Assembly: GCA_001910725.1 (NCBI GenBank)
Contig: MJGA01000007.1
Coordinates: 124,001 to 188,000, forward strand
DNA: 64,000 nt
Source of the DNA: Phanerodontia chrysosporium
Lineage: Eukaryota > Basidiomycota > Agaricomycetes > Polyporales > Phanerochaetaceae
Reading direction: 5' to 3'
Below the pieces are notes generated by a model, which had not been told where the DNA came from, did no database searches, and was given only the letters and a program-made list of their open reading frames with translations. Made by a program: the position numbers and the translations under genes. Shown piece by piece: positions 54,392 to 64,000 of the stretch (position 1 is its first letter; each line of letters starts with the position of its first letter).

Positions 54392-56960
54392 ATGTCTTCG
54401 TCAAATATCCCTTCCCCTCACTCTGCGCCTTCCGAACCACAACCTCAATCAATCTTGACCACCCCAAAATCGCGAAGAGTTGCTACTCTCCAGGTATCCG
54501 GGATGGAAGGAGGCGTCTCAAGTTCACTTTCGTCGACTCCACCGAGGCCAAATCCATCGAGCCGGGAAAGCTCTTCTCAATCCCATCTGAATGTCGACCC
54601 GTTTATCAGAACGGATCTTAACAGCTATAGAACGGAGGTATCTATCGATAGGTGGATTGAGGTGGTCTTTGATGTCTCCAAGGACGAGTTCGACGCTCTG
54701 GTCGATACCATCAAGGCAGAAAACTGGTTCGAGCGAGCTCGAATCAAAGACGCCGCCGTCGAATTCTGCAACTCGGTACTAGAGAAACAGCGCTACAGCC
54801 CGTTCTGCTCCATGGCCAACGCCATTCTCGAGTTCGCGCAGGACAGTCCTAAGCTCTCCGCACTTGGCGCGAGCACTTTCCCTATCAACGACGGTGTATG
54901 GATCGTCAACGACCCCCTCATCATATCCCGCCACCCGCGGCACGCCAAGTACGGAGCTGTGCGTATTCCCGACATAGCATACCTTCGCCAAAAGGACCTT
55001 GACGCCGAGGGCACGGACGCGAAACGGCGTAAAGTGAGGACATGGTCAGAGTTTTTGGCGTTCGTGGAAGTCAAGGAGGACGATACCGAGGCGAAACAGA
55101 AGATCTGCCCGCCTCGGCTCATTGACCAGCAGGAGAAGGACCGTGACCATAGCTCGAAGGTGCGTCGCTGCGGTCATTAGTCCTGTCCTCACTCTTATAT
55201 AACTTCCAGACTCCCTCCGCTCCGGTGGCGAACGCCCCCAATGATCCGAACGCAGTATGTCCTAGCAGTGAACCATCATCCCGAGCAGCGTCACCCCAGT
55301 CCACCTCTCTTTCGTCAGGGTCGAAGCGAAAGCAGCACGACGGGAAACCCTCAGAGTCTTCCGGTTCAGGCTCTTCGGCCAAGCGACGAAGAATAGCAGC
55401 TCCCGCCGGAGGCGTTACGCAAGCAGCTGGATATGCGCTAGAAATTCTCTCCAATACCAATGGGTCGCGCGTTCACTGCCTAGGATTCGTGCTTTGGCGT
55501 CAGCAACTATCTCTGTGGTTCTACGATGCATCCGGCATCGTGACGACGTCCAACAGCGTGCGCATCATTGACGACTTTGAGACCTTCGCTGCGATTGTCG
55601 TTTGCGTTACGCGGTGCACTCCCGAGCAGTTTGGAGCGACGCCCAAGATCTATCCACACCCTAACATGCCGTATCCTGAACACTTTCCCCGAGGTCAATG
55701 GAAGGCTATACGATCGGTTTCACCGATGTCGGTGTCACCATTGCGGTAGCCACGCCCGCCACCATTCCTGATACGAACATCAGCACGTCGTCACCAACAT
55801 CGAAGGCACCGATTCAAGTTACATTAGGTGCACCCATCTTTGCTCAATACGCCCTCGTTGGACGGCACACCGTTGTCTACAATGCGACCGCTGAGAATCT
55901 TCCCGGTCGCGCTCCGGGCACACTTCTTGTCGTCAAGATATCGCAACAGGTGAAGACGCGCTTGAGGGAGCAGGACCTGCTAGCAATTGCGCGCGAAGCC
56001 GGCGTCAACAACCTCCCAGATCTCCACCTCGCCCAAGACTTGTGGTCACTGGACGACTCCTCCCGCGGATGGTCTGGCAGCCAGGAGCGCATGAACTACG
56101 AGTCCCGCGTTCTGCGTGCGCTCGTGTACACGAAGTACGAGCCACTCGGCGCTCTCTTCTCGACTTCGTCCGAGTTTTTGGGCGAGATGGTATATCAAAT
56201 GCTTGATTGTAAGTCGTTGTTTGGTGTCGGTGTATGTAACCCTGAGACCGATTTTTTACTCCTGGATTCGTTGTAGGCCTTCATGACCTTCGCTACAAGG
56301 CACTCATTCTCCATCGAGACATCAGCTTCAACAACATCATGGTTATGTTGCTCGGAAGTGGTACTCCGCGCTTTATTCTTAACGACTTCGATCTCGCCAC
56401 TCGGGTCACGCCAACTGGTGAGCCAGCGGGCGGGCCGACGTCAAGACATCGTACCGGAACCCTCCGTTCATGGCGCTAGATATTCTAACAGGCCTCTTTC
56501 AAGAACACGAATTGGGTCAGAAACCCATCGATAATTCGGCTTACCATCGTCTTCGGTATGACTATGAGTCGCTCCTCTACGTCGCCCTCTGGTGCTGCTT
56601 TACATGCGAAAAGACACCGCAGAAGGCCGGACTAGTCGACGCACAGGTTGCATGCTGGGAGCGTGGCACATATAGGGGTATGTGCAACTCAAAGAGCTCT
56701 CTCTTAACCAAGTCGAGCCCGAAGTACTTGGGGGGGACTCAATTACCTCACTATTTCTCACTCCCAAGTTCGAAATTTGGAGACCTTGGTTCCGCGCCTG
56801 GATATCAAAGGTAACAGCTCCAGCACTTGCCAAGGCTGACCTGGATGACCCCGATACGGATGTAGAGACGTTTGGCGGGTTATGGACCAGGGACCACATT
56901 TGCGAAGTCTTGAGGAAGAAGGACCCTATCTTGGCTGCGAAGATGCGCGAGAGCGCCTGA
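54392..56960 (+). CDS. FunK1-type fungal protein kinase, copy 2 (three apparent frameshifts)
   Basis: Start ATG 54392 (MSSSNIPSPHSAP). Introns at about 55159-55209 (GTGCGT...TTCCAG) and 56209-56277 match copy 1 positions. The N-terminal helical region, SAKRRRIAAP nuclear-type linker, GYALEILSNTNG, VVKISQQV, HRDISFNNIM, LNDFDLAT, RHRTGT and a C-lobe ending KKDPILAAKMRESA follow the copy 1 order. Frame breaks at CCCC 55687-55690, CC 56464-56465 and a G7 run 56730-56736 are each repaired by one added C or G. It borders the transposon island on its right, while copy 1 is 33 kb to the left. Confidence 0.8.
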
Positions 56961-57263
56961 CGGCCTCTTGCCGTCTTTGCTGATGGGTTTAGTTGCCACA
57001 TTATCATTCCTTTGTCAGATATCTTCAATATATGAGTACGATTGTCTGTGGAGATGTCGCCTACACTTGCGTGACACGCCGCGGTGGCTAGTTCTCTCCG
57101 CCCGAGCGAGTAACTGAACAAACACTGACTTGACGACGGAGGTTTATTCTGTCTATTCATTCAATCCGTCAAAAATATGACTGTACAGGCCTATACTTGA
57201 CACATGGACCTAATCTCAGACAACTCTCGTTCGTTGAAGACACTTGCTCGAGGAGCACGTCTT

Positions 57264-58352
57264 CTAGAAAGGCAGAAACGAACGACAGGCGGCGCGCGGA
57301 TTCGCAGGCGCAGCAGGGCTCGACGGGGCTGAGGGCGGGGTAAAAGGGTCTACGGCGCCCGCTGAGGCAACGCTCACGCGCCAGGCCTGGATGCGACGCT
57401 CCGTGCTGGTCGGTGCGGGGCGCACGAGAGCCCCCACGGAGCGGCCGGCATGTCCTCGCTCGACCGCGTGGCGCCTGCCTTTTCCCGCCTTCGGCTCCTT
57501 GTCGTACACCCTACGCTTCTTCTCCCTGAGGTGAGTGTTCCGGTGGTCGTCCTCGGGTTCTTCCCGCCCCGCCCTTTTCACGCCCCGGTTATTACTCTCC
57601 GTTTGCCTGCTAACCTGTCCAGAGCCGACAGCGTGATGCGATGGCTCTGCAGGACCGCGCACCGAAGCCGCGTAAGTGGTGGAGGCAGCAAGACGCTTGA
57701 GGAGCCAGAGGCGTCCTCGGTGCACGCGGCTTGGGCCCTGCACTGGAAGGTGAAGTCATAGTTTTGTGGTAGAGGGAAATTCCACGCCATCGCATCTATA
57801 GCTGCGTTACTACCAGATAATGCAGCGCTATGTATGCCCGTGTTACCTGGTTGGTGATTGTTGTCGACAGCATGCCTGGCGCCACTGCGATCATAAGGCC
57901 GCCGACTGTCCGGGCGTGCAGTAGCTGCAGGTTTCATCGTAAGTGCACGATTTATTCTCCACTTGCAGTGACATTTGAAACTGACCTCGATGTCCCAGGT
58001 GGCCGCCTGGTGCACTATACTCCGGATAATCATGCTCGCCTGTGGCAGGTCCACTATGGCCTACGTGCACGTAGCCACGATTTCCAGCCGTTCCTATAGG
58101 TGCGTTGCGCATGTCCACAGTTTTCGCTGCCAGTAGTCTGCAGATCCCCCGCCAGCTGAGCTCGCGGTGGTGCAGCATCGCCTGGTCGTTCAACTGGTAC
58201 AGCGCGTCTTCGACGGAGCGGATATACACGGGTGTGCAATGCGCGAGTAGCAACTGCTCCCTTGTCTGGACCTCAATAACCGCAAGGGTCCTGTATATCT
58301 CGTCGTCGGAGAGCGCAGCGATTCTCCTGGTTGTGCCCTCATAGTCGACCAT
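57264..58352 (-). CDS. Uncharacterised protein, multi-exon (structure uncertain)
   Basis: The ATG at 58352 starts MVDYEGTTRRIAALSDDEIY, with a conserved-looking helical N-terminus (TLAVIEVQTREQLLLAHC, SVEDALYQLNDQAMLHHREL, ICRLLAAKTVDMR). Reading then passes through at least two frames: PRPYDRSGARHAVDNN... with QNYDFTFQCRAQ, and a basic tail (KRAGREEPEDDH, REKKRRVYDKEPKAG, nuclear-localisation-like) with a Pro/Ala-rich end at 57264. Exact introns were not resolved. No known domain was recognised. Confidence 0.4.
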
Positions 58353-59150
58353 TGTAAGAGGGTGTGGCGAGATATGGGTGGCGAGATGAATGGGACGTGT
58401 GGGGATGCGGCAAATGCGCCGAATGCCGTCGAAGGTCAAGGTGTGAAGTGCTGTGTCGATGCAAACCTGAGAGCTGGGATGTCTGCGTCGAGATGTGCGC
58501 CGTGGATAATCGGCAAGTTGGCGCGTCGTGATGCTTGTATGCAGTATGTAGCTAGGGCTGCGCTTTCCACGAAATCAATCGACCAATAGTAGTCAAACAG
58601 ATATAGGTATAGAACTATGATGGGGTGCAGCGATTGAGAGTGGCTTGTGCGCGAGCCACCGCGTTGTTGTGGTAGGAATCTGAAAGGACGGAGCGGGCCA
58701 GGCGCGGGCGCCATATCATATGTGCAGAGTCGGTGTGGCGGCACTCTTGGGCCGTAAGTCGCAGCCCCTTCCCTCCTGCTCAATGATATACTAGATTCAA
58801 CAGACATATGCGGTCACTGAGACGCGAGGACGCTCTCGTTAGTCCTCGGCCCTGTCCAGTAGAAGGACTCGGATTCTGCCTCATACAACCTCTGACCCAG
58901 ACCCCTCGGGGACTCGGACCAGCATTGCACAGATGAAGAGGCGATGAGGTCAGCTCTGGTATAAACCCTGGAACAGCCTGAGCATCCACTATCTCATGAC
59001 CCCTGGAAAACTCACGGAGACACGTACGCAAAGGCAAATATGGCCAACCGCTTGGAGGTAGGAGAGGTAGCACGAGAACATCCGCGCGAGCTCTTGCAGA
59101 GTGTAAGAGAATAGATAGTGATGCGAAGGTGGTGATGCAATTTACAACTG
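58353..59150. other. Intergenic
   Basis: Upstream of the uncharacterised gene and downstream of the F-box gene. Open frames here are short and featureless. Confidence 0.45.
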
Positions 59151-60431
59151 TTACGCGACTTCGTAGGTGTCGGTCCTTCCTACCTTGTAGAAGTGTTCGT
59201 ATCGGAATTCGGGCGGCAAGCTGGCCTCACGTTCAAAGTCGCGCACTTTAAAGATGACCGCAACGCTTTTGCTCGACTTGGCTGTGCTGCTGGCTAGAAC
59301 TTTCTTGGCTTGCTCGAGTCGTCCTGCCTCGGCGGCCGCTCTGGCCGCAAGGTCATTGACAACGCCGTCCTGTTTGCTACTCTGAACGTAGTAGGTAAGG
59401 CAGATCTTCGTCAGATATTTGCTCTTCATAAACGGGCCAAGCTGCAGTCTGTGTGAACACAAAAGCTCGCCACGTTGGCGCGTTGTACAACATACCTCGC
59501 CCTGATTAACCCGCAGCTGTCGTAGTTTGGGAGCGGCTTTCAAGAGCCCTGCAGCGGGGTGAGTTAGGGCTACATACAGTCAACATACCGAGGGGACTCA
59601 CTCTTGCCCGAGGCCTCCTTCCATACACAGACATTGTCGACAACCTCGACATTCGGCGATGCCTTCGCCATCGCAGAAATAAGCTGAGACCCGTCACCTT
59701 CGTTGCATATCAGCTCCACGATGTTAGGGCACGCGCGCAAAACGTTATGAGCGCAAGTTGGGAGGATGATGGTGCGTATTTGCGGGAGGGACACATTCTC
59801 GAACGCGTTCTTCAGGGCCGTGGTCATCTGCGAGTGTGCGTGCATAATTCGGAGGGTGTGTAGGTTGGGCAACGCCTTGAGGCACGTCGCGAATGCCGGG
59901 AGGACAGTGTTGGTAGAGCAACGAGTCAGGGAGACGGTCACCGTCCTGTCCCAATCGCTGTCAGGCAGATGTGCATGACGGACGGCTGGCCACTCACTGG
60001 ACGTGCATCGCGAGTTGCGGATGCTCCACGAACATCAAGGACGTTCTCTCGAGCCTCTCGGACAGCTGCTTGTACCAGGCCCCCGGTCCGCGGACGACGC
60101 AGGCCTCGACATGCTCGTAGTAGCTCGGCAGACAGGACACCCGGAGCGCGTAGCACGTCTGCGTCAACGCGCGCAGCGCGTCCGTCCTGTACGCAAACTT
60201 GTCGTCCAGATGCGGTTTGTTCTCGAGCACATCTTCGATCGTGATGAGCCGCGAAGTGCCCAGCAACTCGTCGTAGATTCGCTCGAAGACCTCTACCGGC
60301 AGCGAAAGCAGGCCGCTCGTGATATTCTGGGCTGGCCTTTCTCTTGCAGTGAGTTTGGGCTTCTTCGTGTCGGCACGGGTCACGTCTTCTACCGCTACCT
60401 CAACCTTTCGCTTTCGTCCTCGCGGTGGCAT
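59151..60431 (-). CDS. F-box protein
   Basis: Exon 1 from ATG 60431: basic nuclear-type start (MPPRGRKRKVEV), then an F-box, LLSLPVEVFERIYDELLGTS, at about residues 41-60 and a helical region with CYALRVSCLPSYYEHVEACV. Intron 59997-59946 (52 nt) leads to a leucine-rich part (LKALPNLHTLRIM, LPQIRTIILP, ACPNIVELIC). Two more introns near 59600-59553 and 59496-59452 join the end, FMKSKYLTKICLTYYVQ, DLAARAAAEAGRLEQAKKVL, HFYKVGRTDTYEVA. The frame is intact. F-box proteins are substrate receptors of SCF ubiquitin ligases; the substrate is unknown. Confidence 0.75.
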
Positions 60432-60646
60432 GGTGTCCTTCTAATTCAAGTGTGGGCGACGTGAAGGTCACGGTAAGGGGTAGCTCACACGTAGGCGCCA
60501 AGAGTTTGCGGTCCTAGCATCGCCCGCAGTCTGAAGTGCACTATCAATTAATTTGCTACAGTCCCTCCATAAGATATCCAATCTCCCTATGATACAGTCT
60601 AACAATTGCTAGATCCCCATTCTGAAAGTCGTGAATGCGAAGTAGT

Positions 60647-62982
60647 TTATGGGCCTTCGTACGGTGGCGGCGCGCCGTGTCCCACGAGCGTCTGCCAGTG
60701 GAACGACGAGATGTGCTCAGTGTGCTTCCAGCTACGAATAGTCTCGCCATAGTCTTCGATGGAGAAGATGCGGAAGCGGCGGTCGAAGCCAATCTTGCCG
60801 TACCCAGCGTAGGACCCTCCGCCACTGAAGCAATTCCAAACACCTTTGACGCGCCGGCAGTTGTCAGTTACTGAACGACGAACCATGTGAGCATGATGTT
60901 CAGGTGGAGATGGTGCAACTTGACGTACTATGACAGTGACCGTTGGCGATCACCTTGACCTCGCGTGCACTGCCGCCACCAGTATGGTCGCTTTCCATCG
61001 CCTCTAGAACACCCTTGTGGAAGAAACCATCTTGCTTCTTCGAACTGCCTCGGGGTTCCTGGCCATGAAGACCGACGTCAAGCGGAGCTTTCGTGATAGG
61101 ATCCAGGTCAGCCATTGCATACGCTTCTTGACTGTGTCGAGAATGTCAGAGATATGATAGCACAGGATACTATGCGAACGTACAGAGGGATGTGGAAGAA
61201 CATCAATGCGTTCGGTTTGGCGAGCTTCGTAGACTGCGGCGTCACTTGTCCCTGCCGCTTCCAGGCACTACTGAGATCCTTCGCGCCATCTGGCGTGAAC
61301 GGCCGTACGATAGGAGAGATACGTGCTTCGATCCAAAACGTCAGAATGGTCTGGTGGTCGGAGACAATGGTCAACTCACAAGACTGCTCTAAAAACCAGT
61401 TGATCTGGTCTGTATGGATCCAATCATAGTCGAGGGAATGTGTGAAGCCAAAGAAGTCCCAGCTCGACTTCTCGTAAGCTCCCGAGTCAAGGAAGTAGAG
61501 CGTCAAAAGGTGAGTCTTGGACGCATCTGCACTGTAGACCTTGAGAACATAGTTTCCAACGCCGTGAATGTCCTTGGGTCCTGCCTCTACGAGGCTGTAG
61601 GGCAATCCTTGCATGTAGCGGACTTGATCGCGACGCGAGTCGCCGTCTTCATCGTCATGGTTGCCAAAGACTGCTGCCCAGGAATCTGACGCTCTGTCAC
61701 AACACGGGCGAACTTCGCGAGTACGCTCTTGGCGTCCCATGACGTGGTCTGGCCGTTGAGCTGGTCGCCCGTGAAGACGACGAGGTCGGGCTTCTCTTTG
61801 TCGAGCACGGACGCCAGCAGCGAAAGCGTCATGTTATCTGCACCACCCGTGCACTCAATGCTCGTGTCACGACACTCGCCCTGGTTCACGGAGAAGTGTA
61901 GATCCGCGACCTGCATGATCTTGAATTTGCCATCATGCGAGAAGTGCAGAGGTCCAGCGCGAGGTGGGGCTATGGGGTATGTCAGCACTGGTTCATACGA
62001 TGTCAGAAGATGTGGCCTACGCTTGACTCCTCGACGAATAGTAAGCCAGACGTCCTCAAGCTTCTTCGCGTCGTCCTTGCTAGCGACTGGCCTTTCGAGC
62101 TTCTCGAAGCCGTACCATGGCACATCGTCGCCATAGGTAACGTCAATTTCAGTGATGAGCTGATTCTGTCGTTCGTCTTGGGACATCTCGCTAAGTGTCT
62201 TGTTTTTGTTGTACCACAGGAAGAGCTTCTGTCCGCGTGGACTGACGGGTTTGGACACCTTGTACCACGTAGGGGCAAAAGGAGACGGGGTCTCGTGTTC
62301 AGGCAGGATCCGGATGTCAGTGATAAGAGGCGTGTCTAGCCTGCGTGTGCGGCGGTACCACACGTTCTAACGAACAGTGAGCCGCGGTGTAACCACTTAA
62401 ACACCAAACGACGCACCAGGTAGGAAAGGCCTTGCTTGTTTAAATTCGGAATGACCTGCACCCATCTCCCTTAGATGCATCTGCTTCCTTCGTGCTGGAC
62501 GGTACACAGAGATTCGCGGCAATGTCAGGCATAAACCATGGATCAATGAAGCACTGGGTGATCTCTATTTCGGTCACTGCAGAGCTTACATTAGCAAACA
62601 GCAAAGCCTCATAGAGGTCGAACCGGCAATGCTTACGTCCAGTGTCGTGTTGCATAAGAGGATCCCAGACATCCAGAGGAAGGCTAGCAGGGTCATAGGC
62701 GGGTGTAGACTCGGGAAACGTGACATTCCACCAATCGACTCCATTGTCGTGTGGTCCGGAGTCTGCACTCTCGATGTCTTGGGTTGAGCTAGCAGCAGCT
62801 CGAGAAGTATCCGATACGAGATCCCAAGACTGCCATCCTAACCGCTGTAATGCGCCTGGCCCAGGATGTGGCTGGTAGAGAACGAAGATGAATGTGAGGA
62901 GGCAAGAGAACCCAAATATAGTGATGGTCGGGGCGAATATCGACCTGAGAAAACGGCCGAGTCTTGCGAATGTCAGAGCCAT
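60647..62982 (-). CDS. DCR2: Calcineurin-like phosphoesterase, DCR2 type
   Basis: ATG 62982. An N-terminal signal anchor (TITIFGFSCLLTFIFVLY, about residues 18-36) is followed by a luminal-type N-domain and TDIRILPEHE. Metallophosphoesterase motifs in order: MQVADLHFS (metal Asp/His), VFTGDQLNG, VFGNHDDE, and ANGHCH with TDNCRRVKGVW. The end is YGETIRSWKH, SSFHWQTLVGHG. At least five exons; later introns have GTGAGT or GTACGT donors. One lost C near 61681-61682 separates the QIP and WAAVFGNHDD segments. The yeast relative Dcr2 is a Ser/Thr-type phosphatase acting in cell-cycle and unfolded-protein-response control; the role here is by family. Confidence 0.82.
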
Positions 62983-63252
62983 AGCTGCATGGATCCGGAG
63001 GACGTGGTGGTAGGAAGCTGAATGTGGGCGTGTGTGCGCCGTACGTCTTCGCGCAAGCCTAACCCTGTCTCATTTACTTGTATCGTTATCCAGACTAGAC
63101 ACGACTTACTGATATTTGTTACCGCGTCAGTACTGCATGCTAGTCTCGTAAGTAGCCGCACTTACTCCCTCATCATATCACGAACAAAACGGGTAATATA
63201 ATTTAACCTTGCCTCTCGCTCTCATCTTCCGTCCGTATAGTCGACGGCGGGA
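62983..63252. promoter_or_regulatory. Divergent intergenic region DCR2 / uL23m
   Basis: 270 bp between two start codons pointing away from each other, so it probably holds both promoters. No clear TATA was seen. Confidence 0.45.
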
Positions 63253-64000
63253 TGCAGGTCTTTCGTCGTCTCTACTCGTCGATACCCGAGGCCGCGGCTG
63301 CTGCTCGAACAGCCTCGACGCCTAGAGCAGTCCGCCTACGTCGCCTCCGAAAACGCCAGTCGCACCTGGGCAATCCGACGCCAGCCTGGAAGGCCTAACC
63401 CCGACAGAATACGCGCGTTTCCAACGCGACCTTGCTAAGGGTGAACTTGTAGGCCCTGATGGGAGGTACCTGACGGAGGCGGAATGGTTGGAAAAGCTCG
63501 ACTCGCGCCGCACTCGGATACGTGGTGTGCGTGCCGTGGCAAAAGAGGACGGCGAGAAGGAACTCGAGGTCGTCGGTCAGAAGATCTACCTCCCTAATGT
63601 CGTCTTCAAGATGGTGCGCAACTTCACACCGCCTGGCCAGCCGTACAACCCGTACGAGGCGACATTCCGCGTTCCGCCGTCCATCACCAAAACCGACATT
63701 CGCTCCTACCTCCAGGCCGTGTATGGCGTGAAGACGACGTACATCCGCACGGATCTCTACATGCCGAAGACGGATCGCATCGGTAGGCAAAGACAAGTGC
63801 ATACAAGCGGGCTATCGTCGGCCTCGTCGAACCGTTTTACTTCCCGAAGGCTGTCGAGGACATGAACGCCGAGGACAGGCAGAAGAGGGAGGAGTGGCTG
63901 GAGCAGACCTTCCAGGTCAAAGAGAGGCTCCGGACCATGAAGCTAGAACTGTTGCGCATGTCGCGCAAGCAGAGCGAGGGCTGGAAGTGGAGAACGGAGC
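63253..64000 (+). CDS. MRP20: Mitochondrial ribosomal protein uL23m (Mrp20/MRPL23 type), cut by the window end
   Basis: The ATG at 63253 opens an Arg/Ala/Ser-rich mitochondrial targeting sequence (MQVFRRLYSSIPEAAAAART). Then come LTPTEYARFQRDLAKGEL, KIYLPNVVFKMVRNFTPPGQ, YNPYEATFRVPPSITKTDI and YLQAVYGVKTTYIRTDLYMP, the uL23 core that binds 23S-type rRNA near the exit tunnel. After a frame change, AYKRAIVGLVEPFYFPK and a charged C-terminus run to the window edge. Frame breaks near 63349-63353 (CGAAAACG) and at 63786-63787 (AGGC) are each mended by one base. No intron is needed. Confidence 0.83.

Noticed and set aside
1..64000. tRNA or rRNA genes
   Set aside because: I found no cloverleaf with a convincing A and B box, but a covariance-model scan was not possible by eye.

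Overview
The window is nuclear DNA of a filamentous basidiomycete, most likely an agaricomycete and possibly a polypore (the lineage is inference). Evidence: genes carry many 48-80 nt GT-AG introns, coding regions are GC-rich, two basidiomycete-type FunK1 kinases and two basidiomycete-type BTB proteins are present, and retroelements include a chromodomain Ty3/Gypsy family and a Tad1-like LINE fragment.

Layout. 0-26.6 kb is a gene-bearing segment: a secreted protein with a CBM19-like tail (-), three tandem DUF3455 secreted-protein genes (+) sharing one promoter module, a membrane-anchored A1 aspartic peptidase (-), a TRIP4/Rqt4-type zinc-finger protein (-), a con-6 gene (+), a degenerate inverted fourth DUF3455 copy (-), a FunK1 kinase (+), a YPT35-like PX protein (-), a Dabb stress protein (-) and two divergent BTB genes. 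27.2-53.7 kb is a nested transposon island bracketed by inverted 60-bp repeats. It holds a full-length Gypsy chromovirus with a target-site duplication (43513-51215), an older defective copy (33896-41606), a truncated inverted third copy (41607-43354), five solo LTRs with exact 5-bp duplications, a 5'-truncated LINE inserted inside one solo LTR, a RecQ-helicase fragment between inverted arms, and small host ORFs split by these insertions. 54.4-64 kb returns to genes: a second FunK1 kinase (+), an uncharacterised protein (-), an F-box protein (-), a DCR2-type phosphoesterase (-) and the start of a mitochondrial uL23 gene (+).

Main observations. (1) The Gypsy family has an extra ORF before gag whose ATG appears to be created by splicing (A|TG) of an ATG-free leader, in three copies. 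A second leader intron is bounded by 18-bp direct repeats, and gag-pol shows a phased G GGT TTT slippery site. (2) About sixteen single-base losses, nearly all at short C or G runs, break otherwise conserved single-copy genes. This looks like residual sequencing error more than gene death. (3) Several insertions can be read exactly from their duplications, one with its empty site also in the window.

No CRISPR, bacterial operon or confidently readable tRNA/rRNA gene was seen. Splice sites were assigned by eye from GT-AG, frame and paralogue comparison.
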